Shown: positions 41,906 through 50,518, counted from the stretch's first letter. The stretch is 64,000 nt of DNA from Paracoccaceae bacterium (GCA_020637675.1 JACKKD010000004.1:32155-96154), one strand, 5' to 3'. A program made the numbers and translations. Notes: generated by a model from the sequence alone, not told the origin.

Positions 41906-41947
41906 GGAAAAAGCGACGGCGCGGGCCCCCACCCGCGCCGCCATCGC
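41906..41947 (-). terminator. intrinsic terminator of the 70-residue protein gene
   Basis: On the minus strand a hairpin is formed by GCGATGGCGGCGCGGG and CCCGCGCCGTCGC around a short loop. It is immediately followed by TTTTT (plus-strand A run at 41908-41912). It lies just downstream of the stop at 41965 and could also protect against read-through from the opposing MoxR operon. Confidence 0.75.
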
Positions 41948-41964
41948 ATCAGTCCTGTTCGGCC

Positions 41965-42177
41965 TCAGAGCGGCACGTTGTCCCAGAGGGACTCGGCATC
42001 GTTGCAAAGCGTCAGGAGCCGCAGCTGAGCGCGGCGCTTCTCGGGTGTGGTCCGATCGGTCGCCGTTTCGCCGAAGGTCTGGCGCAGCTTGCCCTTCAAC
42101 TCCTCGGCGCGGTCGGGATTCGCGAGCAGGTCATCAACAAACAGGTCAATCTCGTCACGACGTTGCGGCTGGCTCAT
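41965..42177 (-). CDS. small charged protein, unknown function
   Basis: The product is 70 residues, beginning MSQPQRRDEIDLFVDDLLAN and containing AEELKGKLRQTFGETATD. It looks helical, soluble and acidic, with no membrane segment or known domain. GGGAGGATGTG lies directly before ATG 42177, a convincing ribosome-binding site, and a strong terminator follows the stop; both support a real gene. It is not obviously coupled to a neighbour. Confidence 0.65.
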   Translation of the reverse strand: MSQPQRRDEIDLFVDDLLANPDRAEELKGKLRQTFGETATDRTTPEKRRAQLRLLTLCNDAESLWDNVPL

Positions 42178-42329
42178 CACATCCTCCCAGGGCGCTTCGC
42201 GCGTCTTTGAGCACGCATATGTGGCGGTGGTGCAACGATAACACGGGAAAAGCGATTCTCGCCACGGTGGAACATGGACAAATCCGCGCAACTGGCCCTG
42301 ACGGCGGCAAGATGCCGAAACTTCCGGCG

Positions 42330-42698
42330 TCAGCGGCGGAGATCCAGGCGGGTTGGCGACGCGGCCCACCCGTCGAGCGTGCAGCGCGGCCGAATCAGGA
42401 CATAGTCCACCCCACCGCCGATGACGATGCCGGAGAGGCTGCGGGTGAAGGGCTGTTCCTCCACGTGAGGGTGGCTCAGTTCGCGGTAGCCGAGCCGTGT
42501 GCCATCCGGTGCTAGAACCTCCCAGCCGCTTGCATAGTGGTCCCATCCACTGTCGGCATGCCGCAGGGTGACGGTGATCGTCCAGCCCTTTGGTCCCGGG
42601 GTGGCCGTAGCCGCCACGACCTCGACCGGGCTCGCGCGCAAGGGGGACGCCGTCAGGACGGCGAGCGTGGCGGCAAGGGCGAAGGCGGGACCGATCAT
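42330..42698 (-). CDS. small exported protein, unknown function
   Basis: This 122-residue protein has a signal peptide (MIGPAFALAATLAVLTASPL, cleavage after RAS). The mature beta-rich domain contains WTITVTLRHADSGWDHYASG and WEVLAPDGTRLGYRELSHPH. This pattern fits an Ig-like or cupredoxin-like periplasmic fold, but no family could be named. ATG 42698 gives a clean signal peptide. A GTG at 42737, overlapping the upstream DUF599 stop as GTGA, would add 13 residues and cannot be excluded. Confidence 0.65.
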   Translation of the reverse strand: MIGPAFALAATLAVLTASPLRASPVEVVAATATPGPKGWTITVTLRHADSGWDHYASGWEVLAPDGTRLGYRELSHPHVEEQPFTRSLSGIVIGGGVDYVLIRPRCTLDGWAASPTRLDLRR

Positions 42699-42733
42699 CC
42701 CCGCACCATGCCACGTCCGGTCGGGGCCGGCGA

Positions 42734-43435
42734 TCACTTTGGCGTGCCGTCCATCAGCACCCGGCGCGAGACCGAGGCGAATTCGCGCCGCCAGAGCACG
42801 GCGAGCGTGACGGCGGTCGCCATGGTCAGCGCGAGCGGGCCAAGTATCCAGGCAAGCGCCGCGAGTGCGAAATAGACGGCCCGCAGACCCCGATTGAAGC
42901 TCCGCGCCGCCGAGATGTTGATCTGGGCCGCCTGCCCCGCCCGGTGAAAGGCAGAGGGATCATCGGTTTCGTTCGGCACGGCCGCCATCACGATGGCGCA
43001 ATAGCCGAAGAGCCGGTGCGACCAGAGGAACTTCAGGAACGCATTGGTGAGGAAGAGGAGGATGACGATGATCTTCGCCTCCAGCACCGCGGCAGGGGCG
43101 GAGGCCAGCGTCAGGTCCTCGGCGAGGCCGAGGAGCCGCTCCGTATTGCCGATGAGCGCCACGCCGCCGCCGATGGCGATCATCGTCGCCGACGCAAGGA
43201 AGCTCGTGCCCTGACGCAGGCTGTCCATCACCGAGGCATCGAAGATCCGCGGCTGGCGGGTGACGAACTGGCGCATCCACTCGCGCCGGTAAGCGGTCAT
43301 AAGGGCCGAGACGGACGGCAGGCTCCGGGGCGGATGCTCGACTAGGAAGCCGAAGACGAGCCAGCCGAGCAGGAGAAAGCCGAGCGCGGCCATGTCGGCG
43401 GTGGTCATGTCGCTGGGGGAGATGAGGTCGGTCAT
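42734..43435 (-). CDS. DUF599-family membrane protein
   Basis: This 233-residue protein has four hydrophobic segments: one near residue 20 (LGFLLLGWLVFGFLVEH), one near 85 (FLASATMIAIGGGVALIG), one near 120 (AKIIVILLFLTNAFLKFLWS) and one near 195-220. REWMRQFVTRQPRIFDASVM and AARSFNRGLRAVYFALAALA are DUF599 hallmarks. The family has no known function. It is transcribed toward the small exported protein gene and may be cotranscribed with it. Confidence 0.87.
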   Translation of the reverse strand: MTDLISPSDMTTADMAALGFLLLGWLVFGFLVEHPPRSLPSVSALMTAYRREWMRQFVTRQPRIFDASVMDSLRQGTSFLASATMIAIGGGVALIGNTERLLGLAEDLTLASAPAAVLEAKIIVILLFLTNAFLKFLWSHRLFGYCAIVMAAVPNETDDPSAFHRAGQAAQINISAARSFNRGLRAVYFALAALAWILGPLALTMATAVTLAVLWRREFASVSRRVLMDGTPK

Positions 43436-43548
43436 GGCGCCGAACCTATCGCGAGGTTCGCCATGAGGGAATCCGCCGTCGTCGCCCGCGTTACATCTTC
43501 GCGGCGGAGTTGCTACGATCCCCGGAGGAAGCATCCCGGAGGCACCCG

Positions 43549-44079
43549 ATGCCCGAAGCGAACCGACTCGACTGCATTGCCCACTGGCGCGATATCGAGG
43601 GCCCGGATGACGCGCACTATGAGGGGGATGACGAGCTTCTCGGCATCGGGGCTGCATTCGGCCGGCACTTCGGCCTTGCCCGGATCGGCATCCATCACGA
43701 AAGGCTCCTGCCCGGCCGCCGTAGCTCCTATCCTCATGCCGAGAGCGCCGAGGAGGAGTTCGTCTATGTCATCGAGGGCACGCCGGACGTCTGGCTCGAC
43801 GGCCGGCTCCACCGCCTCGGCCCCGGGGATGCCGTCGGGTTCCCGGCCGGCACGGGGCAGTGCCACTGCTTCCTCAACAACAGTGAGGCCGAGGTGCGCC
43901 TTCTGGTCGTGGGCGAGCGCCCGAAGCCAGAGAACCGCATCGTCTACCCCCGCAACCCTGAACAGAGGACGCTTCGCGACGACTGGTGGGAGGACGCGCC
44001 GGAGCGCCCGATGGGCGACCACGACGGGTTGACGGACCGGCTGCGTGCGTGGCGGGCCGGCAGAGGACCCGCCACCTGA
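43549..44079 (+). CDS. cupin-domain protein
   Basis: This 176-residue single-domain cupin has IGIHHERLLPGRRSSYPHAE, then EEEFVYVIEGTPDVWLDG (Glu metal ligand) and GDAVGFPAGTGQCHCFLNNS (His ligand). Such proteins are often sugar- or small-molecule-binding or non-heme metal enzymes. The start is ATG 43549, with GGAGG seven bases upstream, rather than the track-like longer frame from 43510. It is a lone gene converging on the VWA gene, whose stop is seven bases away. The substrate is unknown. Confidence 0.85.
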   Translation: MPEANRLDCIAHWRDIEGPDDAHYEGDDELLGIGAAFGRHFGLARIGIHHERLLPGRRSSYPHAESAEEEFVYVIEGTPDVWLDGRLHRLGPGDAVGFPAGTGQCHCFLNNSEAEVRLLVVGERPKPENRIVYPRNPEQRTLRDDWWEDAPERPMGDHDGLTDRLRAWRAGRGPAT

Positions 44080-44085
44080 GGGCGA

Positions 44086-46236
44086 TCAGCGCGCGAGGCT
44101 CTGCGCGAGCCGCATCAGCTTCACCGCCTCGGCGCGATAGCCGTACGGGTCCTCGCCCTTCGCCCCGGAGGCAAGCGCGATCGCCTCCACCCAGCCCCAG
44201 GTGCCGAGGTATTTCGGCTCGCCCAGAAGCTGGCCCATTCCGGCGATGGCGGCGGCGAAGCGGGCGTCGGTGTCGGCCTCGCCCGGTGCGGCGGGGATCG
44301 GCGTCTCGATCAGTCGCGACGTGGCCTCCCCCGGCGCCTTCCAGCGCAGCTTGAGGAAACCGAGCTCCGATGCATCGCCGCCGCCAGGGGCCGCGCCGTA
44401 GCGCAAGGGATCGGAGAGCCGCGCGGCCGAGCCGACGGGCGTGATCTCGTAGAGCGCGGTCACCTGATGGCCGGCGCCGATCTCGCCCGCGTCCACCCGG
44501 TCGTTGTTGAAATCCTCGCGCGCAAGCGCCCGGGTCTCGTAGCCGATCAGACGGTATTCGGCGACGGCGGCGGGGTTGAACTCCACCTGCACCTTGACGT
44601 CGTCGGCGATGGGGAAGAGCGCGCCGGTAAGCTGGTCCACCAGCACCTTCTGCGCCTCGGTCGCCGTGTCGATGTAGGCCGCCGTGCCGTTGCCGTTCTG
44701 CGCCAGCGCCTGCATCGTCGCGTCGTCGAGATTGCCGCGCCCGAAGCCGAGGACGGAGAGGTAGGTGCCGCTCTCGCGTTTTTCGGCAATGAAGTCCTTC
44801 AGGTCCTCGGGATTGTCGATACCGACGTTGAAATCTCCGTCCGTGGCGAGAAGGATGCGACCGATGCGCCCCTCCCCGGCCATGCTTTCGGCGACCTGAT
44901 AGGCCTGGGCGAGCCCCTCGGCCCCGGCGGTGGAGCCGCCCGCTTCCAGCCGGCCGAGCGCGCCGAGGATCGCATCGCGGTCGCCGGCCGCGGTGGGCTC
45001 CAGCACCAGCCCGGCGGAGCCCGCATAGGTGACGATCGCCACCCGGTCCTCGGGGCGCAACTGGCCGAGCAGGAGCCGGAAGGACTGCTTCAGGAGCGGC
45101 AGCTTGTTCGCATCCTCCATCGAGCCCGAGGTGTCGATGAGGAAGACGAGGTCGATCGGCGGGCGGTCTTCGATCGCCGGCATCCGACCCTGCAAACCGA
45201 CCCTGAGAAGCTGCGTTCCGGCGTTCCAGGGGGTCTGGAAGAGGCTGACCGAGGCGCGGAAGGGTGCCGCCCCGGCCAAGGGCGCGGGGTAGGCGTAGGG
45301 GAAGTAGTTCACCATCTCTTCGATCCGCACCGAGTCCTTCGGTGGAAGGACGCCCCCGGCGAGGGACGAGCGCAGCACCGACCACGATGCCGTGTCGGTG
45401 TCGATCGAGAAGGTGGAGACGGGCTCCTCCGCCGCGATCTTCACCGGGTTCGGGGCGGCATTGGCGAAGGCTTCGGTGTCAGCCGCGGGCAACCGGCGCG
45501 CCGTGTCGTCGGCCAGGGTGAGGCCGGCGGCGAGGCCGGGGGCGGGGGCGGGGGCCTCCGCCTCGCCGGACGCATAGGCGCCGGCCTCGCGGCTGCTGCC
45601 GAGCGCCTGGGCCATCTCGGCCATCGGCGCCACGGGCGGGATTCTGGCGAGCGTGCTGGTTCCGGCGCCGGTCGGATCGGCAGCGGCGACCGATGCGGCC
45701 TCCGGGGCGGAGAGCGGCGCGGCGCCGGCCACTGCCTCGCCTTCGGCCTTGCGCCGCGCGTCGGCAGGGTCGGCAGCGTCGGCAGCCGGTGCATTGGCAA
45801 TCGCGTCGGCAATCCCGTCTGCAAGGGTGGCGGAAGGGGCCTCGGCGGGGGCGGCGAGCCGCGACTCGGCCGGTGCCTCGACCGGCGCGGCGGGCAGGGT
45901 CTCGGCCTTGTCCGCGGTGGCTTCAGGCCGTGGCGCGGGCAGGCCCGTGCCCTGCCGAAGTTCGGGATAGAGTGCAAGTGCGAGGCCGATCACGGCGACC
46001 GAAGCGGTGGCGGCGAGAGCGGCGCGGGGGGAAAGGTGGGCAAGCATCTGGCGAACTCCTGTCGGGAACCCCGCCCCTTTTGGGCGGTCCGACATGGGAC
46101 GCGCGGCCGCCAGCGTTTCTTGGCGCCGGTCGAAGGATTCCATCGCGAGCCTGAGCGCCCGCGTCCGCGCCTCTGGATTCGGCGCCGGGGGCGCGGCCTT
46201 CAGCCCGTCGCGGAGCCGGTCGAGTTCGTCGCTCAT
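44086..46236 (-). CDS. membrane-anchored VWA/DUF3520 protein with anti-sigma-like N terminus
   Basis: This is a 716-residue protein of the YfbK type. Residues 1-65 are cytosolic and helical, like an anti-sigma N terminus (MSDELDRLRDGLKAAPPAPN). One helix lies near 72-90 (AALAATASVAVIGLALALY), followed by a very Ala/Pro-rich linker to about 255. A DUF3520-associated N domain follows (FSIDTDTASWSVLRSSL, VRIEEMVNYFPYAY). The VWA domain has an intact MIDAS, LVFLIDTSGSMED, near 366, and DUF3520 is C-terminal. The ATG overlaps the sigma factor stop (ATGA). This suggests a sigma regulator joined to an extracytoplasmic metal-binding sensor. Confidence 0.88.
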   Translation of the reverse strand: MSDELDRLRDGLKAAPPAPNPEARTRALRLAMESFDRRQETLAAARPMSDRPKGAGFPTGVRQMLAHLSPRAALAATASVAVIGLALALYPELRQGTGLPAPRPEATADKAETLPAAPVEAPAESRLAAPAEAPSATLADGIADAIANAPAADAADPADARRKAEGEAVAGAAPLSAPEAASVAAADPTGAGTSTLARIPPVAPMAEMAQALGSSREAGAYASGEAEAPAPAPGLAAGLTLADDTARRLPAADTEAFANAAPNPVKIAAEEPVSTFSIDTDTASWSVLRSSLAGGVLPPKDSVRIEEMVNYFPYAYPAPLAGAAPFRASVSLFQTPWNAGTQLLRVGLQGRMPAIEDRPPIDLVFLIDTSGSMEDANKLPLLKQSFRLLLGQLRPEDRVAIVTYAGSAGLVLEPTAAGDRDAILGALGRLEAGGSTAGAEGLAQAYQVAESMAGEGRIGRILLATDGDFNVGIDNPEDLKDFIAEKRESGTYLSVLGFGRGNLDDATMQALAQNGNGTAAYIDTATEAQKVLVDQLTGALFPIADDVKVQVEFNPAAVAEYRLIGYETRALAREDFNNDRVDAGEIGAGHQVTALYEITPVGSAARLSDPLRYGAAPGGGDASELGFLKLRWKAPGEATSRLIETPIPAAPGEADTDARFAAAIAGMGQLLGEPKYLGTWGWVEAIALASGAKGEDPYGYRAEAVKLMRLAQSLAR

Positions 46237-46778
46237 AGCATCCCCTCCGCCCGTGCCATCTCGCGCAGGCGTTTCTTCACCTCGCTCATCCGCCAGGCCA
46301 CGGTGCCTTCGGACACGCCGAGAACCTCAGCCGCGTCCTTCTGGCTCAGATCCTCGCCGAGGGTCAGCGCGACGGTGTCCCTCAGTTCCGGCGAAAGCCG
46401 CGTCATCGTGACGGCGAGCCAGTCGTGCGTCGCGGCCTGTTCGGCGTTCCCGGCGCGTCGGTTCACCTCCCAGTCTCCCCAGCCGTCGGCGGCCCTGTTC
46501 CGGCTGAAGTCACGCCGTCGCCGGTCATGTGCGGCATTCACCGTGACGCGGTATAGCCAGGTCGTGAACCGTGCCTCGCCCCGCCAGGATCCGAGCTTGG
46601 CGGGAAGGGCGAGGCAGATGTCCTGGGTCAGATCCTCGGCCTCGGCCCTGGAGCCGGTGAGGCGGAAGGCCAGCCCGTGGATCCGGCCGTAATGCCGCCC
46701 GAGGAGCGCCGCGAAGGCCTCGCGGTCTCCGTTCGCGGCGGCACTCGCCAAGGCCTCGTCCGGGGTTTGCATGCGCAT
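46233..46778 (-). CDS. ECF-type RNA polymerase sigma factor
   Basis: This 181-residue sigma-70 family protein has region 2 (DREAFAALLGRHYGRIHGLA, then AEDLTQDICLALPAKLGSWR and FTTWLYRVTVNAAHDRRRRD). Region 4 is LSPELRDTVALTLGEDLSQK followed by DAAEVLGVSEGTVAWRMSEV. No region 3 is present, as expected for an ECF factor. ATG 46778 is used; upstream sequence has only a weak ribosome-binding site. It is the upstream partner of the VWA protein gene, so the VWA protein is the probable anti-sigma or effector. Confidence 0.92.
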   Translation of the reverse strand: MRMQTPDEALASAAANGDREAFAALLGRHYGRIHGLAFRLTGSRAEAEDLTQDICLALPAKLGSWRGEARFTTWLYRVTVNAAHDRRRRDFSRNRAADGWGDWEVNRRAGNAEQAATHDWLAVTMTRLSPELRDTVALTLGEDLSQKDAAEVLGVSEGTVAWRMSEVKKRLREMARAEGML

Positions 46779-46823
46779 GACGAAACTCTGACGCGGGGCG
46801 CGGGTCAATCCTTGGGGAGCGCG

Positions 46824-46854
46824 CGAAAGAAAGAGAGGGCCGCCCTGGCCCCCC
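46824..46854 (-). terminator. probable terminator of the secreted peptidoglycan-binding-like gene
   Basis: On the minus strand GGGCC-AGGGC-GGCCC forms a hairpin followed by the pyrimidine run TCTCTTTCTTTC. It lies 14 bases downstream of the stop at 46868 and 46 bases before the sigma factor start, separating the two units. Confidence 0.5.
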
Positions 46855-46867
46855 TGCAATGGTGGGG

Positions 46868-47413
46868 TCAGCCGAGAATGGCGTTGTAGAACTCGTGCGC
46901 GCCGCCCAGTGAGTCTAGTTGCGCGGTGCCGGTGGAATCGCCGGCGATGGCCATGATCGCGCGGTAGGTCATCGGGCCGAAGGCGCCGTCGATGCCGCCA
47001 TTGTAGTAGCCCGCGTTGGCAAGCCGCGACTGGATCGCCCGGCGCTGGGCCGCGCTGTAGCTGTTGAAGGCCCTGGCGGCCGGCGTGGCATAGATGCCCG
47101 ACGGGGCCGACGGCTGGTAGCGCGGCGTGCCGTATTGATCCTGGTAGCGCGTCTCGTAGCGGTCCTGATACCGTTCCTCATGGCGCGGCTGGTAGTAGCC
47201 CGGCACCGTCTGGATCGGTGCGCGGGCGACAGGCGGGGCATTCCGGCGCTTCTTCTCGTTCAGGATGAGTGTGCCGATCACGCCGGCAGCGACGATCGCG
47301 GCCAGGGCGTTCTGTTCCTTTTCGCCCCAGGCGAAGGCGGGGGCGGGCATGGCGAGGCCCAGCGAGAGGGCGGCGATGGCGGCGGTGGCGGATTTGCGGA
47401 GGTTGGGCAGCAT
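46868..47413 (-). CDS. secreted protein with peptidoglycan-binding-like domain
   Basis: This 181-residue exported protein has a signal peptide ending PAPAFA near residue 28. A hydrophobic stretch follows (ALAAIVAAGVIGTLILNEKK). The middle is a Tyr/Arg/Gln-rich low-complexity segment with repeated RYQDRYETRYQDQY units. A C-terminal PG_binding_1-like motif follows (AQRRAIQSRLANAGYYNGGI, then DGAFGPMTYRAI). It would act in the periplasm on or near the cell wall. It starts at ATG 47413 and lies upstream of the sigma gene with a terminator between. Confidence 0.78.
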   Translation of the reverse strand: MLPNLRKSATAAIAALSLGLAMPAPAFAWGEKEQNALAAIVAAGVIGTLILNEKKRRNAPPVARAPIQTVPGYYQPRHEERYQDRYETRYQDQYGTPRYQPSAPSGIYATPAARAFNSYSAAQRRAIQSRLANAGYYNGGIDGAFGPMTYRAIMAIAGDSTGTAQLDSLGGAHEFYNAILG

Positions 47414-47490
47414 GTCATGTCCCCGTGTTGCGGTGGGTCGATGCCCGCAACATGGGAAAGGGCCGCCCGCTAGGCAAAATCGGCCTTGCG

Positions 47491-48921
47491 CTAGCCGATA
47501 ACATCGGCCCCGGCGGAAGGCCAGCCGCCCGGCCCGGTCTCGGACGGCGCGGTACCGGCGACGACGAAGAACTTCCTGGGCAGGACGATACGCCAGCGCA
47601 CGCCAGTCGGGTCGATGCGGTAGTCGGCGGCCGTTTCCAGCAGCGACCCGGCAAGGTTGGTCAGCAGCGTATGACCGAAGCCGCGTCCCTCGGGTGCGGC
47701 TTCGGGCTCGACGCCGTCCTCCAGCCATTCGAACGCGAGCCCCGGCCCGTCGGGGGCGTCCTCCAGCATCCATGCGATTCGCACGCGTCCCTGGTCCGTG
47801 GCAAGCGCGCCGTGCTTCAACGCGTTGGTTCCAAGCTCGTGCAGCGCCATGCCGATGACCTTAACGGCCTGCGGCCGGATGTCGATCTCCGGACCCGAAA
47901 TCTCGATTCGGTCGCTTCTGGCGATGTCAAAGAGCGCGGTCTGAGACCGGACGAGTGCGGCGAGGGGCGCGGTCGTCCAGTTGCCCGCCGTCAGGAAGTC
48001 GGTCGAGGTCGCGAGCGACTTGATCCGCTCGCCGAAGCGGACGTTGAAATCCTCGAGGCTCGTACTCGCCGCCGCCGTACGCCGGTGCAGCGCGGCGATC
48101 ACCGTCAACATGTTCTTGGCCCGATGGACGATCTCTTCGGCCACCATGCGGCGCGACTGCTCGTGGCGACGCCACTCGGTGATGTCGCGGTGAATGTTCG
48201 AGACCGCCACGAGTTGTCCGGAAGCATCGTAGACCGGCGCCGCACTGACCCAGATCTGGCGCTCCCGGCCCGACTTGGTGCGGCGCACCACCTCGAAGCT
48301 CTTGAGTGCGCCGGCGACGATCTCGTCGCGGTACTCGGTGATCCGCTTCGGCCAGCCATCGGGATAGATGATTTCGAGCGACCTTCCGATCACCTCGTCG
48401 GCCCGGTACCCGTAAAGCCGCTCGGCCGCGGGGTTCCACGTCATGATCTTGCCATCCAGATCGTAGCTCAGGATTGCATCGTTCGACGAGGCAACGAGAG
48501 CCGAGAAGAGGCCGGCGTTGACCCGCGCCGCGCGGGCCTGCATGCCCTCTAGCGCCCGGCGGGTCACGTTGCGGTGGACGACGACGGCGAATGGCTCGCC
48601 CCCGTCACCCATGCGCCTGGCATAAAGTTCGAACCATCGCTGCTCGGTCGGGCTGGGGCAGGCGTACTCGTGGCGGAACTCCACGCCTGCCGCGATCACC
48701 TGCCTGAGGCCCTGTGCCACCACAATCGCATCCTCGTGCTCGGTCGGGCAGACATCGAAGTAATTGCGCCCGACAAATCCATCGGGCTCGCCGCCGTTCT
48801 CCACACTGAATTGTTGCCATGCGGCATTGGCGGCAACGATGACGCCCTGGCCGTCGATGATGGCGATCTGGTCCTCGAGGCAATCGAATGCCTGCCGGAA
48901 GTCACGAAAAATGGCGGCCAT
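47491..48921 (-). CDS. PAS-PAS HWE-family sensor histidine kinase
   Basis: This 476-residue soluble kinase has a first PAS domain starting at residue 5 (FRQAFDCLEDQIAIIDGQGV). The second PAS-PAC is near 135-260 (NAGLFSALVASSNDAILSYD, YGYRADEVIGRSLEIIYPDG, and the PAC SGQLVAVSNIHRDITEWRRH). A HisKA_2/HWE phospho-acceptor follows (EEIVHRAKNMLTVIAALHRR). The ATPase has the N box ALHELGTNALKHGAL and the WxE FEWLEDG. It is probably cytosolic, sensing light, redox or a small molecule. ATG 48921 is preferred over 48981, which lies upstream of a terminator hairpin. No response regulator gene is adjacent. Confidence 0.87.
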   Translation of the reverse strand: MAAIFRDFRQAFDCLEDQIAIIDGQGVIVAANAAWQQFSVENGGEPDGFVGRNYFDVCPTEHEDAIVVAQGLRQVIAAGVEFRHEYACPSPTEQRWFELYARRMGDGGEPFAVVVHRNVTRRALEGMQARAARVNAGLFSALVASSNDAILSYDLDGKIMTWNPAAERLYGYRADEVIGRSLEIIYPDGWPKRITEYRDEIVAGALKSFEVVRRTKSGRERQIWVSAAPVYDASGQLVAVSNIHRDITEWRRHEQSRRMVAEEIVHRAKNMLTVIAALHRRTAAASTSLEDFNVRFGERIKSLATSTDFLTAGNWTTAPLAALVRSQTALFDIARSDRIEISGPEIDIRPQAVKVIGMALHELGTNALKHGALATDQGRVRIAWMLEDAPDGPGLAFEWLEDGVEPEAAPEGRGFGHTLLTNLAGSLLETAADYRIDPTGVRWRIVLPRKFFVVAGTAPSETGPGGWPSAGADVIG

Positions 48922-48937
48922 GACCACGCGACCCTCG

Positions 48938-48969
48938 AAAGAAACGGCCCCGCAACGGACTGCGGGGCC
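48938..48969 (-). terminator. terminator-like hairpin between gabD and the sensor kinase
   Basis: GGCCCCGCA (48946-48954) and TGCGGGGCC (48961-48969) form a perfect nine-base-pair stem with a six-base loop. On the minus strand it is followed by GTTTCTTTC. It sits downstream of the gabD stop (49018) and only about 20 bases before the kinase ATG at 48921. Confidence 0.7.
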
Positions 48970-49017
48970 AGCACTTGTCATGACGATAGCGCGGGCCGGA
49001 ATACCCGTAAAGCGCGA

Positions 49018-50496
49018 TCAGATTGCCAAGCAGATGTACTTCATCTCCAGGTAGTCCTCGACCCCGTGATGGCTTCCTTCGCGGCCGAGACCGGACTGCT
49101 TCACGCCGCCGAATGGCGCGACCTCGGTCGAGATGAGGCCGGTGTTGACGCCCACCATGCCGTATTCCAGCGCCTCCTGGACGCGCGTGATGCGTCCGAT
49201 GTCGCGCGCGTAGAAGTAGGAGGCGAGCCCGAAGATCGTGTTGTTGGCAAGGCGGATGACCTCATCCTCGGTCTCGAACTTGAAGAGCGGGGCGAGGGGG
49301 CCGAAGGTCTCCTCGGTCGAGACCTTCATCTCGGGCGTGATGCCAGTGACGACGGTCGGCTCGAAGAACGTGCCGCCGAGCGCGTGGCGCTTGCCGCCGG
49401 TGACAATGTGCCCGCCGCCCGCCAGCGCGTCGGCGATGTGCTCCTCGACCTTTTCCACGGCGGCCTCGTTGATCAGCGGGCCGGTGGTCACGCCGTCCTT
49501 TAGCCCGTCGCCCACGTTCAGCTTTCTCACGGCTTCCGCGAGCTTTTCCGCGAAGGCGTCATAGACGCCCGCCTGAACGTAGATGCGGTTCGCACAGACG
49601 CAGGTCTGGCCGTTGTTGCGGAACTTCGAGATCATCGCGCCCTCGACCGCCTTGTCGAGGTCGGCGTCGTCGAAGACGATGAAGGGTGCGTTGCCGCCGA
49701 GTTCCATCGAGCATTTCATCACCTGATCCGCCGCCTGGCGCAGCAGGATGCGGCCGACCTCGGTCGAGCCGGTAAAGGTGAGCTTCCGCACGATCGGGTT
49801 CTCGCAGAACTCCTTGCCGATGGCCGAGGACTTGGTCGATGTGACGACGGAGAAGAGGCCCGCCGGCACACCCGCGCGTTCGGCCAGAAGCGCCATGGCG
49901 AGCGCGGAGAGCGGCGTCTCGGCCGCGGGGCGCGCGACAAAGCCACAGCCGACAGCGAGCGCCGGGGCGACCTTGCGCGCGATCATCGCATTCGGGAAGT
50001 TCCAGGGCGTGATCGAGGCCGCGACGCCGATCGGCTGCTTGATCACCGTGATCCGCTTGTCGCGCTGATGGCCCGGGATCGTCTCGCCGTAGATGCGCTT
50101 CGCTTCCTCGGAGAACCACTCGACGAAGGAGGCGCCGTAGAGCACCTCTCCCCTGGCCTCGGCGAGCGGCTTGCCCATCTCGGCCGTCAGGATCGCGCCG
50201 AGGTCGTCGGCGTTCTCGACCATCAGGTCATACCACTTGCGCAGGACCGCCGCGCGTTCCTTGCCGGTACGCGCCGCCCATTCGTGGCGCGCCTTGTCGG
50301 CCGCCTCGATGGCACGCGCCGTCTCTGCCCGGCCGAGGTCGGGCACGGTGCAGATGACGTCGCCGCGTGCGGGGTTGGTCACCGGGAAGGTCGCGCCATC
50401 GTCGGCGTTCACCCATTGCCCGGCCACATAGGCCTGCGTTACCAGAAGCGACGGGTCCTTCAGCCGGGACCTCAGGTCTGTGACGGAATCGAGCAT
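49018..50496 (-). CDS. gabD: NAD(P)-dependent succinate-semialdehyde dehydrogenase
   Basis: This 492-residue aldehyde dehydrogenase is GabD-like, oxidising succinate semialdehyde to succinate in GABA breakdown. Family motifs are ITPWNFPNAMIARKVAPALA, then FTGSTEVGRILL, the general base Glu in MELGGNAPFIVFDDADLD near residue 260, and the catalytic Cys in NNGQTCVCANRIYV near 295. The ending GVKQSGLGREGSHHGVEDYL is typical of GabD. ATG 50496 is preceded by GAGGGGG. It is not the methylmalonate-semialdehyde dehydrogenase (IolA) needed by the inositol pathway, whose motifs differ. It is divergent from an alpha/beta hydrolase, with an ATTTGATCAAAT palindrome between them. Confidence 0.9.
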   Translation of the reverse strand: MLDSVTDLRSRLKDPSLLVTQAYVAGQWVNADDGATFPVTNPARGDVICTVPDLGRAETARAIEAADKARHEWAARTGKERAAVLRKWYDLMVENADDLGAILTAEMGKPLAEARGEVLYGASFVEWFSEEAKRIYGETIPGHQRDKRITVIKQPIGVAASITPWNFPNAMIARKVAPALAVGCGFVARPAAETPLSALAMALLAERAGVPAGLFSVVTSTKSSAIGKEFCENPIVRKLTFTGSTEVGRILLRQAADQVMKCSMELGGNAPFIVFDDADLDKAVEGAMISKFRNNGQTCVCANRIYVQAGVYDAFAEKLAEAVRKLNVGDGLKDGVTTGPLINEAAVEKVEEHIADALAGGGHIVTGGKRHALGGTFFEPTVVTGITPEMKVSTEETFGPLAPLFKFETEDEVIRLANNTIFGLASYFYARDIGRITRVQEALEYGMVGVNTGLISTEVAPFGGVKQSGLGREGSHHGVEDYLEMKYICLAI

Positions 50497-50518
50497 GGGA
50501 ACCCCCTCGTGTTTCATA

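Noticed and set aside
48922..48981. Earlier ATG at 48981 for the HWE kinase
   Set aside because: The terminator hairpin at 48946-48969 would lie inside the coding region, and the PAS domain begins directly after ATG 48921.
49018..50496. Aldehyde dehydrogenase as the missing methylmalonate-semialdehyde dehydrogenase (IolA/MmsA)
   Set aside because: The active-site region NNGQTCVCANRI and the ending match GabD. MmsA has a different cysteine motif and CoA dependence.
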